From assembly GCA_946480715.1 (NCBI GenBank), contig CAMLKK010000020.1:1-54901 (forward strand): a DNA stretch of 54,901 nt, read 5' to 3'. Shown here in pieces: positions 24,439 to 33,500 of the stretch (position 1 is the stretch's first letter; every line of letters begins with the position of its first letter). The translations under genes were made by a program, and so were the position numbers. The stretch is from an uncultured Bacteriovorax sp. (GTDB taxonomy: Bacteria > Bdellovibrionota > Bacteriovoracia > Bacteriovoracales > Bacteriovoracaceae). A model generated the notes under the pieces. The model searched no databases, was not told where the DNA came from, and saw only the letters and a list, made by a program, of their open reading frames with translations.

Positions 24439-27063
24439 TTAGAAATTGAACTCAATTTGATGATGACTTATGTTCTGGAAAAAAGGGTTTTGGTCAATTA
24501 CTACGATTGTATTCCCATTGCCAGATAATTGGTGCAACAATTGAGATAACGGCGCTAACTCGTGATGAGAAAGGCCACTGGCCAGGTTCTCAAATACGAT
24601 AAATGTATTAGACATTTTTTTGTCCAAAAGGGAGAGCAATTGCAAACGTTGTCTCTCGCCACCAGACAACGAAAGCAAAGTTCGATCCAGCGACAAGTAA
24701 TCCAGCTTTAGTATTTTGAAGTATTCCCAAATTCTCTTTCCTTTGGGAGTGAGGTTCATATTTTTCAGTACATCACTAAGGGGACAATTAAAGGCTTCAG
24801 AAGCCGTCATGTGCCCATCTGATATATTGGCATAATACGGTTTTAGTTTTTTGCCCTGACAATCTTCACAGACAAATTCAACATCTTCCATGAAATGCAT
24901 CTCTACTAATTTTACTCCTCTTCCTTCACAGCTTGAACATTGTCCCAATTCCGAATTGGGAGAAAAATGTCCTTCTTTCAAATCAAGTGACTTCGAGAGA
25001 GGTAGATTTGCAAAATGTTTTCGAACGAAAGCACCAAGATCTGTGAACGTCCCTACAGTTGAACGAGAGCTAATCTTATCAAGCGCACTGTTAATGATAA
25101 TGACATCTGTGAAATCTTCGATCCCTTTTAATTTTTTAAAACTGTACTGCTCAAAACTTAGCCGAGTTCCATACACATTTTTATGAATTTCATTGGCAAT
25201 GATATTTACTACAAAAGAAGATTTCCCTGTTCCAGACTCGCCATGAACCCAATTTACTACATGTTTATGAATGATCAGTTCGTCTTTAAAAATTTCTCGG
25301 ACGAGTGCAGATTTGAGTTCAATCGTTTCAACCTTTTTTGGCTTCGTAATATCGATTGGAGGAAAATCATATTTCTCTTTTTTATACTTTCCTTGATAGA
25401 GAACCTTTCCTCCCATGTTTCCTGCTCCAGGTCCCATGAGAATGATTTCATCTGCTTCACTTTTTAAAAACTCTGAGTGTTCAACTAGCAAGATTGTGTT
25501 TCCCTGATCTCGCAACTGGCGCAAATACTCAAGTAGCTTTTTTTGAATCGATAAAGAGAGTCCTAAACTTGGCTCATCTAATACAAAAAGTGACTGTGAA
25601 CCTTCATAAGAAAGATATTTTGCTAATAACAATCGCTGGTACTCACTCGAACTCATCGATCGAACTTTGCGCGTGTTTTTTAAATGTCCAAGGCCAATAT
25701 CTACAGCTACACAATAGAGACGTTCGAGTTTATCAAAAGTCGAATTCATCTTTTCGTGCGTGATGATGTCATTTAAATCTTTTTTAATCTTTGAAAGAAG
25801 TTCGTAAGAATCTTTTAAATTTAATTTCAAAAATCTTTTATAAGTAATGTTCTCATCTTTAAGGATGAGAGTCAGATCACTTGCCTGAGGTGAAATGCGC
25901 GTTCCCTCACAAGCTTCACACAAAACTTCACTCTGCATACTTCGTGAATAGATTCGAATGTTCTTTTTATAGCGTTGCGATTTTAAATATTCAAAATAAG
26001 CATTGAATCCTTCGTAACCACCTCCACCTTCGTGTAAAAATTTCCAAATGGATTCTGGCTGGTCTTGAAAGGGAATATCGAGATCAAATCCTCTCTTCTT
26101 CGCTTCACGCATAAATTTTGGAAAGTCGTGCAAGAAATGAGAGAAACTCAAAAAGTTAATCGCCCCTTCGCGAATAGATTTTGTCGGATCTTTAACAAGT
26201 TTTTCGCGATCATAAACGAGTATCATTCCATGCCCTTCACATTCAGGACAAGCTCCCATTGCATTGAGGGGTGAAAGAGATTCTAAATGTTGAACTTTAT
26301 CTTCCCTCGTTGTTTCATCACAAACCGGACATTTTAATTCTTTCGAATGATTGAATGTCCATTTCTTCTTAGACTGAAGAGCGGCCATGAGAAGCCCGCT
26401 ATTTTCCGGAAGTTTAAATTCATTGAGCTTTTTTAGAACTTGATCGAGTGATTTCCCCTTAACTCTAAAAAGTTCGTACCATTCATCACTTTCCTGAAAG
26501 ACAGTAATGTTTTTTCCATACGATCGTGGTGGCTCCATATCACTTGAAACATATTTGCGATAAACATCAGCGCGACAAAAAAGATGGAAGACCTCTTCAT
26601 CACTATCCTTCATCCCTTTGCGAATTTTGTTTATTGTAGCTTCGATCTCCCACGTCTTATCAAAAGGTAAATGGTGAACAGGACAAACGAATCGTCCGAG
26701 TTCCATAAAGATCTTCTGCAACCTCTCATGCCCTCCTAAAACGTCGAGAGCAACAGGACGCGAGTTCAGGACAGGATTGTATTGCGGAAGGCCCCAAGCG
26801 GGTAAAACAGGATAGATGGAATCGACATCTACTGTATGAGGTATCTCCCAAAAGAATTTCATGTCGGTAGGAAGTGAATTGATGAATCGTCGTTTTGATT
26901 CAGTTAACAGCGTATGAAATGCAATCGAGCTCTTCCCTGAACCAGACGGTCCAGCGATACATGAAATTTTATTCAAAGAAATATCGAGATTGATGTTTTT
27001 TAAATTGTGAGTTCTTGCGCCACGAATCTGAATAACATTACTATTCTTTTCAGCGTTCTTCAT
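24439..27063 (-). CDS. Divergent UvrA paralogue (UvrA2-like ATPase)
   Basis: About 874 residues from ATG 27063 (TTG 27069 is an alternative). It has UvrA architecture: Walker A GPSGSGKSSIAF near 38-49 followed by ESKRRFINSL; zinc-type CPVC and CPEC pairs (first module); the second Walker A GESGTGKSS; a second zinc module with CSSC and CEDC; and signature LSGGERQRLQLL. It departs from UvrA in the first signature, MSSSEYQR instead of LSGGExQR, and in the second Walker B region, FIVFENLASGLS where UvrA has ILDEPTTGLH, so the Asp and catalytic Glu are replaced by Glu and Asn. UvrA2 proteins are accessory to nucleotide excision repair or drug tolerance in some bacteria. It is probably a DNA-associated ATPase with one weakened site. 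Standard UvrA is not in this window. Confidence 0.85.
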   Translation of the reverse strand: MKNAEKNSNVIQIRGARTHNLKNINLDISLNKISCIAGPSGSGKSSIAFHTLLTESKRRFINSLPTDMKFFWEIPHTVDVDSIYPVLPAWGLPQYNPVLNSRPVALDVLGGHERLQKIFMELGRFVCPVHHLPFDKTWEIEATINKIRKGMKDSDEEVFHLFCRADVYRKYVSSDMEPPRSYGKNITVFQESDEWYELFRVKGKSLDQVLKKLNEFKLPENSGLLMAALQSKKKWTFNHSKELKCPVCDETTREDKVQHLESLSPLNAMGACPECEGHGMILVYDREKLVKDPTKSIREGAINFLSFSHFLHDFPKFMREAKKRGFDLDIPFQDQPESIWKFLHEGGGGYEGFNAYFEYLKSQRYKKNIRIYSRSMQSEVLCEACEGTRISPQASDLTLILKDENITYKRFLKLNLKDSYELLSKIKKDLNDIITHEKMNSTFDKLERLYCVAVDIGLGHLKNTRKVRSMSSSEYQRLLLAKYLSYEGSQSLFVLDEPSLGLSLSIQKKLLEYLRQLRDQGNTILLVEHSEFLKSEADEIILMGPGAGNMGGKVLYQGKYKKEKYDFPPIDITKPKKVETIELKSALVREIFKDELIIHKHVVNWVHGESGTGKSSFVVNIIANEIHKNVYGTRLSFEQYSFKKLKGIEDFTDVIIINSALDKISSRSTVGTFTDLGAFVRKHFANLPLSKSLDLKEGHFSPNSELGQCSSCEGRGVKLVEMHFMEDVEFVCEDCQGKKLKPYYANISDGHMTASEAFNCPLSDVLKNMNLTPKGKRIWEYFKILKLDYLSLDRTLLSLSGGERQRLQLLSLLDKKMSNTFIVFENLASGLSHHELAPLSQLLHQLSGNGNTIVVIDQNPFFQNISHHQIEFNF

Positions 27064-27080
27064 GGCCAAATATTAGGCCC

Positions 27081-27114
27081 AAAAAATAAAAAAGCCCACA
27101 TTTCTGTGGGCTTT
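27081..27114 (-). terminator. rplM-rpsI operon terminator
   Basis: AAAGCCCACA (27091-27100) pairs perfectly with TGTGGGCTTT (27105-27114) around loop TTTC; on the minus strand a T-rich run follows (TTTATTTTTT, 27090-27081). It ends 18 bases before the UvrA-like ATG. Confidence 0.9.
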
Positions 27115-27140
27115 CCAATATAGACAATTGAATGACAATA

Positions 27141-27545
27141 TTATCTTTTTGAGAACTGGTATCTTTTTCTTGCACCAGAGCGTCCAGCTTTCTTTCTTTC
27201 AACAGCTCTTGGATCTCTTGTTAAGAATCCAGCTGCTTTTAGCTCAGAGCGAAGTGCTGGTTGAACTTTAAGAAGTGCACGAGCAATTCCAAGTCTGATT
27301 GCACCAGCTTGTCCAGAAATACCACCACCAGCAACATTGATAACGAAGTCAAATTTTTCAGTCAATTTAACAAGGTTTAATGGTTGGTTAACAACATAAA
27401 GGTTAGTTTCTTGCTTGAAGAAATTTCTAAGATCTCTTTTGTTGATTGTGATTTTGCCTGAACCAGAAGCTAAGTAAACTCTTGCAACAGCAGTTTTTCT
27501 TCTTCCAATTGCGTGAGCGTCGTATGATTTACCTTTTGCAGCCAT
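27141..27545 (-). CDS. rpsI: 30S ribosomal protein S9
   Basis: A 134-residue S9 (uS9) with the conserved [34 protein letters not shown] and the C-terminal tail [25 protein letters not shown], whose basic end reaches the P-site tRNA in known ribosomes. It follows rplM by 18 bases in the usual rplM-rpsI order and shares its promoter and terminator. Length is normal for the family. Assignment secure. Confidence 0.98.
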   Translation of the reverse strand: MAAKGKSYDAHAIGRRKTAVARVYLASGSGKITINKRDLRNFFKQETNLYVVNQPLNLVKLTEKFDFVINVAGGGISGQAGAIRLGIARALLKVQPALRSELKAAGFLTRDPRAVERKKAGRSGARKRYQFSKR

Positions 27546-27563
27546 TTTAATCTATCCTTTTAA

Positions 27564-28004
27564 TTATTTTAATTTGAATTCAACTGGGTTTTGAGCAGCG
27601 TGATCATGAGATGCACCAGCAAAAACCTTAAGTTTTGTTAATTGTTTTCTTCCAAGAGTGTTTTTTGGAAGCATACCTTTAACTGCTTCAAGAATGATTA
27701 GTTCTGGGTGTTTTTCTAATTGCTCTTGAGCAGATCTTTTCTTGATTCCGCCTGTGAAATTAGTGTGCCAGAAGTATTCTTTGTCATTCCACTTGTTACC
27801 AGTGAATTTAACTTTATCTGCATTGATAACTACAACGTAGTCACCAGAATCAGTATTGTATGTGAACTTTGGGTTCAATTTTCCTCTAAGGATGTCAGCG
27901 ATTTGAGTCGCTAATCTTCCTACGACTTGGTCTTGAGCATCGACCACGAACCATTTTTTGTCTGCTTCAGCTGGCTTAAGAACGAACGATTTTTGCGTAT
28001 ACAT
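27564..28004 (-). CDS. rplM: 50S ribosomal protein L13
   Basis: A 146-residue L13 (uL13): KWFVVDAQDQVVGRLATQIADILRGK, YVVVINADKVKFTGNK and KGMLPKNTLGRKQLTKLKVF are the diagnostic segments. L13 is an early assembly protein of the large subunit. It is first of two genes, with a strong promoter at 28108-28137 and an ~95-base leader that includes a small hairpin. In E. coli L13 represses its own operon at translation, so the leader could serve the same role here (inference). Assignment secure. Confidence 0.98.
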   Translation of the reverse strand: MYTQKSFVLKPAEADKKWFVVDAQDQVVGRLATQIADILRGKLNPKFTYNTDSGDYVVVINADKVKFTGNKWNDKEYFWHTNFTGGIKKRSAQEQLEKHPELIILEAVKGMLPKNTLGRKQLTKLKVFAGASHDHAAQNPVEFKLK

Positions 28005-28037
28005 AACTTTCCCTTAAAGTGATCCCTTCACATAAAA

Positions 28038-28054
28038 TTTCGCGGTTAGCGAAA
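28038..28054 (-). promoter_or_regulatory. Hairpin in the rplM leader
   Basis: TTTCGC (28038-28043) and GCGAAA (28049-28054) make a perfect six-base stem around GGTTA, 33 bases upstream of the rplM ATG. It may be a regulatory leader structure; a short TTTT follows on the minus strand. Confidence 0.4.
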
Positions 28055-28107
28055 AAAACACGAAGTCTAATTCAAATATAAAATGCAGAAAAATGCAAGT
28101 GTTGTCC

Positions 28108-28137
28108 CTTATACTGAAAAATACGGCCCTCCGTCAA
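28108..28137 (-). promoter_or_regulatory. rplM-rpsI promoter
   Basis: On the minus strand TTGACG (28137-28132) and TATAAG (28113-28108) are 18 bases apart, giving five-of-six matches to each consensus. The predicted start is near 28101, leaving a leader of about 95 bases. Confidence 0.7.
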
Positions 28138-28173
28138 GCATCTTCTTGGTAAGAATCTGCAAAAGATGAAGGT

Positions 28174-30594
28174 CTAAAAGAATCCAATCGAAAGATGGAA
28201 TCGACCCACTGAGTCGCGCGCCAGGTCCGGATATGTCTTTCTTTTTAACTTAAATCCATAATCAAAATCAAGTGAACCAACTTGAGTTAAAAACTTTAGT
28301 CCTGCCCCAACTGAAGTGCGTAGGTCTAAAGGATCGAACTCATTGACGAAAATTCGGCCGGCATCGAAAAAGACACCTAATTGAAGGAAGTCATTAATGT
28401 TGTAGCGGGGTTCGAATTTAAAGGCCGTAAAGTAGGCTTCGTTTTGAACCACGACCTCTCCAATCGGCTGGCCGTTCTTTAAACGGTTGATCTCGCCTTC
28501 ATCATATCCACGAATTTCATCATATCCATCTAAACGAAAGACCTTGATACTCGGAATGTATCCTTGTGTTCGTACTTGACCGTTGTCGTATGTACCAATG
28601 ATGTCCTGAGCGAAATTTTTTTGATATCCGCCGGCCAATGAAATTGCGAGTACGAAATCGCCCATTGGATAATAAAATTTATTGCGACTGATGACCTTAA
28701 TAAAGTTCACTTCCAGATCTGCTTGTTTCATTGATCCAAAACGATTGTTCGCCCATTCAGAAGAGAGAGTGAAGAATGCTCCTTTCTTAGGATTGATCGG
28801 ATCATCTCTAAAATCGAAGGAAACTGTTGGCGTAATACCACCAATGGAAAAGTTATCATTATCCTTATCTTCAGTAGCATCGAACGTTGAAATGCGCTCG
28901 AACTGATAGCTTATAGATGAGGTGAAATGCTTGTTGAATGTTTTAGAAATTTGCGGAGAGATACGGAAAATATCCGCATCGAATCCGTAGAAGCGCGTTC
29001 TTTGTAATGAAGAAGAAAGTTCGAATTCTAATTGCGTATTGATGATTCCATGAAAAATGTATGGATCAACAAATGTCGCCTTCGCCAGATACTCTAATCG
29101 TTTTTTATCATCTATGCGACGTCTCTCATCGAAACCATCTAAGTTGAAACGTTGGTTGGCCTGTAAACGTAAAGATGCCGATTGGTTCATCCCACCAATA
29201 TTGTTGTATGAAATTCCTGTTGAAAGTTTTGCTCCAAGATCAGTTCGATATCCGCCCGCAACTTCTACTTGTCCAAAATCTTTTTCTTTTACCTGAATGA
29301 CGAGATTCGTTTTAGGGCAGCTCACTTCCTCAGCTTCGTACATCATATAGGGAGTGATTCTTAAAGTAGAAAAGAGGCCGGTACTTGAAAGCTTTTGCCT
29401 GATAACTTCCAATTTTTCAGGTGTGATCAAATCACCTTGAACAAGTTCTATTTCCCTGTTGATAACTTCAGATTTAGTTTTAACATTTCCATTAATTTTT
29501 GCTTCATGAAAACAAATCTTACGATCTAAAATAATCTCTGGGCTCAATTCAGCAGTTGAATCTGTTAAGTTATAAACTAAGAGTCCTTCACCATTCATGT
29601 TAGCAATAGAAGCAAAGTAATATCCCAAGCTTTGAAAATGCACGATACTCTTCCGAAGATCGCTTTCAAGTTCAACAACATTAAGAGGAGCTCCCTCTTT
29701 ATTAGCAATTGCCCCTTTAACACCGGCCTGCATGTCTTCAGGAACATTTTTAAAAAGAACAGTCTTTAAAATAATCTGCTGCTTTTCTGAAATTCCGTAT
29801 TCGATCTGCAGAACACCTTCTTCTTCATTAGTAATCACTCTTGGTTTTGAAACGTCTGCGTACACAAAACCACGTGAGAGATATTCTTTTTTTAGAATGT
29901 TGGTGAATTCATCGTAGAAGACTTTGTCGTAAAAACCACCCTCGGCTAGCGTAGAAGCATTTTTTTTGAAAAGATTCATAAGCTCGCCGCTTTTCACCGA
30001 AGTGTTTCCGCGGAAACTGATATCTTTTACCCTGACTTTTTTTCCTTCCTCTATAACAAAGAAAAAGTTTTTGATGAGTTGCTTTTCTTGATCTGTACCT
30101 TCATTTTGATAAGAAGAAACTTTCGTATTGTAATAACCGCCAATTTCATAAACATCTGTCAAATAGCTTGCCAGCTCTTCGCGATCAATTTTACCAAAAT
30201 CATTTCTAATCTTATCCAGAATTTTAGTTCGTAACTCTTGGTGGGAGAAAACTCTGTTTCCTTGAAAAGCGAGATTCAATCGACCGTGAGTCACTAAATC
30301 CGCCTTTATGATTATGTTTGTTTCTGTTCCGGCCACTTCTGTTTTTAGATCGGCATTGAAATACCCAGAGTTGAAAAGCTCTTTAGTAATCGCATCAACC
30401 TTAATTTTTAAGGCCAAATTATCATAAGGTTTGCCTATCAGATCATTAAAATTATTTCCGTAACGTTTTTTGGCTATTTCATTAGACCAGTCAATCCTTC
30501 TAAGTATAGCTCCCTTCGCTGGAATAATTTCTGCCCATGCGCTTGCGCAAGAAATGAAGATCATCAATGTGAAAAAGATGAATCGCAATTTCAA
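28174..30594 (-). CDS. BamA/TamA-family outer membrane assembly protein
   Basis: About 806 residues. The start is taken as TTG 30594: AGGTGG lies upstream and TTG overlaps the tamB stop as TTGA; GTG 30603 is an alternative. After a signal peptide (LRFIFFTLMIFISCASAWA) come several POTRA-like repeats (for example GRLNLAFQGNRVFSHQELR and VKDISFRGNTSVKSGELMNLF) and a C-terminal Omp85 barrel with YIPSIKVFRLDGYDEIRGYDE and LKFLTQVGSLDFDYGF, ending in phenylalanine (GFF) like barrel assembly signals. Omp85 proteins insert proteins into the outer membrane. Being directly downstream of tamB suggests a TamA role, though BamA cannot be excluded without comparing all Omp85 genes of the genome. Confidence 0.9.
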   Translation of the reverse strand: MKLRFIFFTLMIFISCASAWAEIIPAKGAILRRIDWSNEIAKKRYGNNFNDLIGKPYDNLALKIKVDAITKELFNSGYFNADLKTEVAGTETNIIIKADLVTHGRLNLAFQGNRVFSHQELRTKILDKIRNDFGKIDREELASYLTDVYEIGGYYNTKVSSYQNEGTDQEKQLIKNFFFVIEEGKKVRVKDISFRGNTSVKSGELMNLFKKNASTLAEGGFYDKVFYDEFTNILKKEYLSRGFVYADVSKPRVITNEEEGVLQIEYGISEKQQIILKTVLFKNVPEDMQAGVKGAIANKEGAPLNVVELESDLRKSIVHFQSLGYYFASIANMNGEGLLVYNLTDSTAELSPEIILDRKICFHEAKINGNVKTKSEVINREIELVQGDLITPEKLEVIRQKLSSTGLFSTLRITPYMMYEAEEVSCPKTNLVIQVKEKDFGQVEVAGGYRTDLGAKLSTGISYNNIGGMNQSASLRLQANQRFNLDGFDERRRIDDKKRLEYLAKATFVDPYIFHGIINTQLEFELSSSLQRTRFYGFDADIFRISPQISKTFNKHFTSSISYQFERISTFDATEDKDNDNFSIGGITPTVSFDFRDDPINPKKGAFFTLSSEWANNRFGSMKQADLEVNFIKVISRNKFYYPMGDFVLAISLAGGYQKNFAQDIIGTYDNGQVRTQGYIPSIKVFRLDGYDEIRGYDEGEINRLKNGQPIGEVVVQNEAYFTAFKFEPRYNINDFLQLGVFFDAGRIFVNEFDPLDLRTSVGAGLKFLTQVGSLDFDYGFKLKRKTYPDLARDSVGRFHLSIGFF

Positions 30595-33500
30595 AACGAC
30601 CACCTATATTTTAAATCGGCACCAAGTGAACTCGGTGTATTCGTGTTTTCACTTTCTGTTGGTTTCATTTCATAGACGCCTTCAACAGAAAGATTTTTAT
30701 TAATGTTGAAATTGACATTCATCTCCTGCTTCTGCTCAAGCGAGCCACCTACGGTGCTTGAGAGAGATACATCAACTTTGTTTGTAACTTGTTTATTGAT
30801 TTTAATTTTTGTAGCTGATTTTAATCTACTCGTGCTTGAATCACTAACTGCCGCTTTACCTTGAATGAGTGTCGATTCGTTTTCTTTGAATTCTGGTTGC
30901 ACGCTCAGTTTAAGACCTAACGTCGAGTTTAAATCTTCATTAATCTTTAATTGATCAACCAGTAGGGTACCAATACCTACGGTCGTTACGAACTTTCTGT
31001 CACCTGCTTCTAAGTTTTTCGACATGTCGGATGTAACACCAAAAGTAATAAGTGAGAGCAGATCTTCTTTTGAAAGTGCAGGCTCGGATGATAAATCTAC
31101 GTTCACCTTAGAAATATTTCCGGAGAGGTCCAGCTTCATATCGTATTCGTTGATCTTAGAAACACCTGTGAACTTTAAGTCTGATAAACGGTTTTTTCCT
31201 CGATCGCGTATTTCAACGTAACCCTGGCTTAGGGCAAAGTCATGTCCTTTGAATTTGAATTTACTTAAATTTGGCACGATCTCTAATCTTGTATTTAATT
31301 CAGGGGCCATAACGTCGCCGGTAGCCTGACCATTTCCTTTGAAATAAACTTCGGCCATATTATTCTTCAAAACTAATGGATTTAAAATATCAAACGCCAG
31401 ATTCACATCGAGGAAAGCTTTTTTCCCGCTCAAGTCTTTCTGCGGGAGATATTTTTTGTATTCATCAATTGTGACCTTTCCTTCTTTTGTGAAATCTGTC
31501 GGATCATCCAAAAATTCACCATGCAGGAAAAAAACCTTTCCAATTAATTTATAAGGGAGGTCTGTTCCTGAAAGTGTCCCCGTGCTACTGACAAGAACGT
31601 TGGATTTTTTAAAAAGTGGGATCGTTGCTCTATCTATACGATAGTCTAAATTAATTTGAGGATACAGATCATCAAAAAGAAAGCGCCCAGTGACACGAAT
31701 ATCACCCTCACCATAATTCCCTGTTAGTTTCGTTAATTCGTAAATCTCACCTTTTTTAATAATGTTAAATTGCATGTCATTAAAAAAGCCGGGAAGATTT
31801 CTTAGTTTCATTGAAAGTTTATCTGTCCCAATGGCAAATTCTTTTACTTCAAACTTTTTTTCAAGCACAACTTGATTACTGCCTTTGATGACACCAACTG
31901 CCCTGTCTACAAAATCAGAAACGAACTCCAGGAGATTAGCTTTAATTGAGAAGCGCTGATCAAGTGCAATCACACCGTTGGAAATATTTCTGCCTTTGCT
32001 GACAAAAAAATCTTCACCATCTCTAAATCTTAAATCCCAAACTTTAACATTACCCTCATCGACTTCGATTTTGTTATAGCGTGGGTCGACACTCATATCG
32101 ATGTTGCCTTTTTTCAAATTCAACTCAGCAACATTCAATACAAACTTACGAACCCCCTCTCCATTCAAGCTGATTTGGGTGTTGAGGTCAGCTTTGATTT
32201 TTCCAGAAATACTTTTTTCACTAATGTTATGTCCTGAAACAATTCCCAGAATCTCGCGGATGTCTGCGGTCTCAATTGATGCTTTCGTAGCAGTCATTCC
32301 GGTTTTTATTTTAAGTAAAGAATCCAATTTGATTTTACCACCCAACAGACTCGCATTGGTTACGACATCGTCTGAGTTAACATAAAAGAGCGCATTGGAA
32401 GATGAGGCCGGGACGTTACCAATAAATGCATTTGCCAATCTCAATTTGAATCGAGAGTTAAAGTCATCAGTGGTTCCGTTGCCGTCGAAATCCAGAAAGA
32501 GATCTCCATCATACTCAAAGTTGAGTCGACGATAGACGCCGAAGTCATTTAAACGAAGTCCTTGAGCAGCACCATTGAGTTCAATATAATTATTGGCCAG
32601 ACTCAAACTTACGTTGGCCATCATTTGCCCGCGTGCTTTATTAAGTTTAAGTTGTTTGAAATTAAGATGATTATTACTTAGTGAAAAACGGGAGAACAGT
32701 CGATCTGCTTCTTCATCTCCAATTTTAATTTCACTCCCGCGAATTGTTCCTTCAATTTTTAAATCTTCAACTGCATATCCCCCTTTAATGGTGACGTTTG
32801 AAGTGAAGTTAAACTCTGGCATGATTGGCGTCTTTAGCTTTTTAAAAACAAGTGCCATCATCTGACGGGCATCTTTGAAGGTTGCCTTTACAAGATTTAG
32901 ACGTAAGTCCATTCCTTTTTTATCTTCAAAATCAAGTGTGCCTTCAGCATTGTAATTAGTTTGATTTAAATTTCCTTCCAATTCATCGATTGTGATTCGT
33001 AAGTCAGCAAGAGAGAATTGAAACTTTGCTTTTGCTTGACCGAAATGAAGATCGAGTAGCGAGAAATTTTGCCAATCAACAACGAAATCAAATTGCACAT
33101 CATTCATGGGGCCAGAAATATGCATTTGTGTAGGACCCATTCCTGTCAAATCAATCCCTGCGATCGGGCCGATAGTTTTGAGATCAATTTTTGAATTATC
33201 AACAAAAACGTCGATCTTACCGTTGCCCAATTTTCCTTGGGCCATTAATGCTGTATTTTTGCCGTTTATAGTTGCATTGAAGCTTAATGAATTGTCGTTG
33301 TGAATTGTTGCAATAGTTTTAGTTAACTCAAAACCCGTGTTTTTTAAAACATCTTTCTGATTAGGTTTACTGGCCGTAAGGCGAAAGTTTTTGACAGTCG
33401 CACGATCATCAATATGAAAGCTTGCTTTAGTAGAATCGAGTTTAACATCTACATCACCGCTCACAGAGAATTTTAGTTTGTCCAAATCTTCTCTGAGATA

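Noticed and set aside
25183..25467. Plus-strand ORF of 94 codons inside the UvrA-like gene
   Set aside because: Antisense shadow of a clear coding frame, with no promoter or ribosome site.
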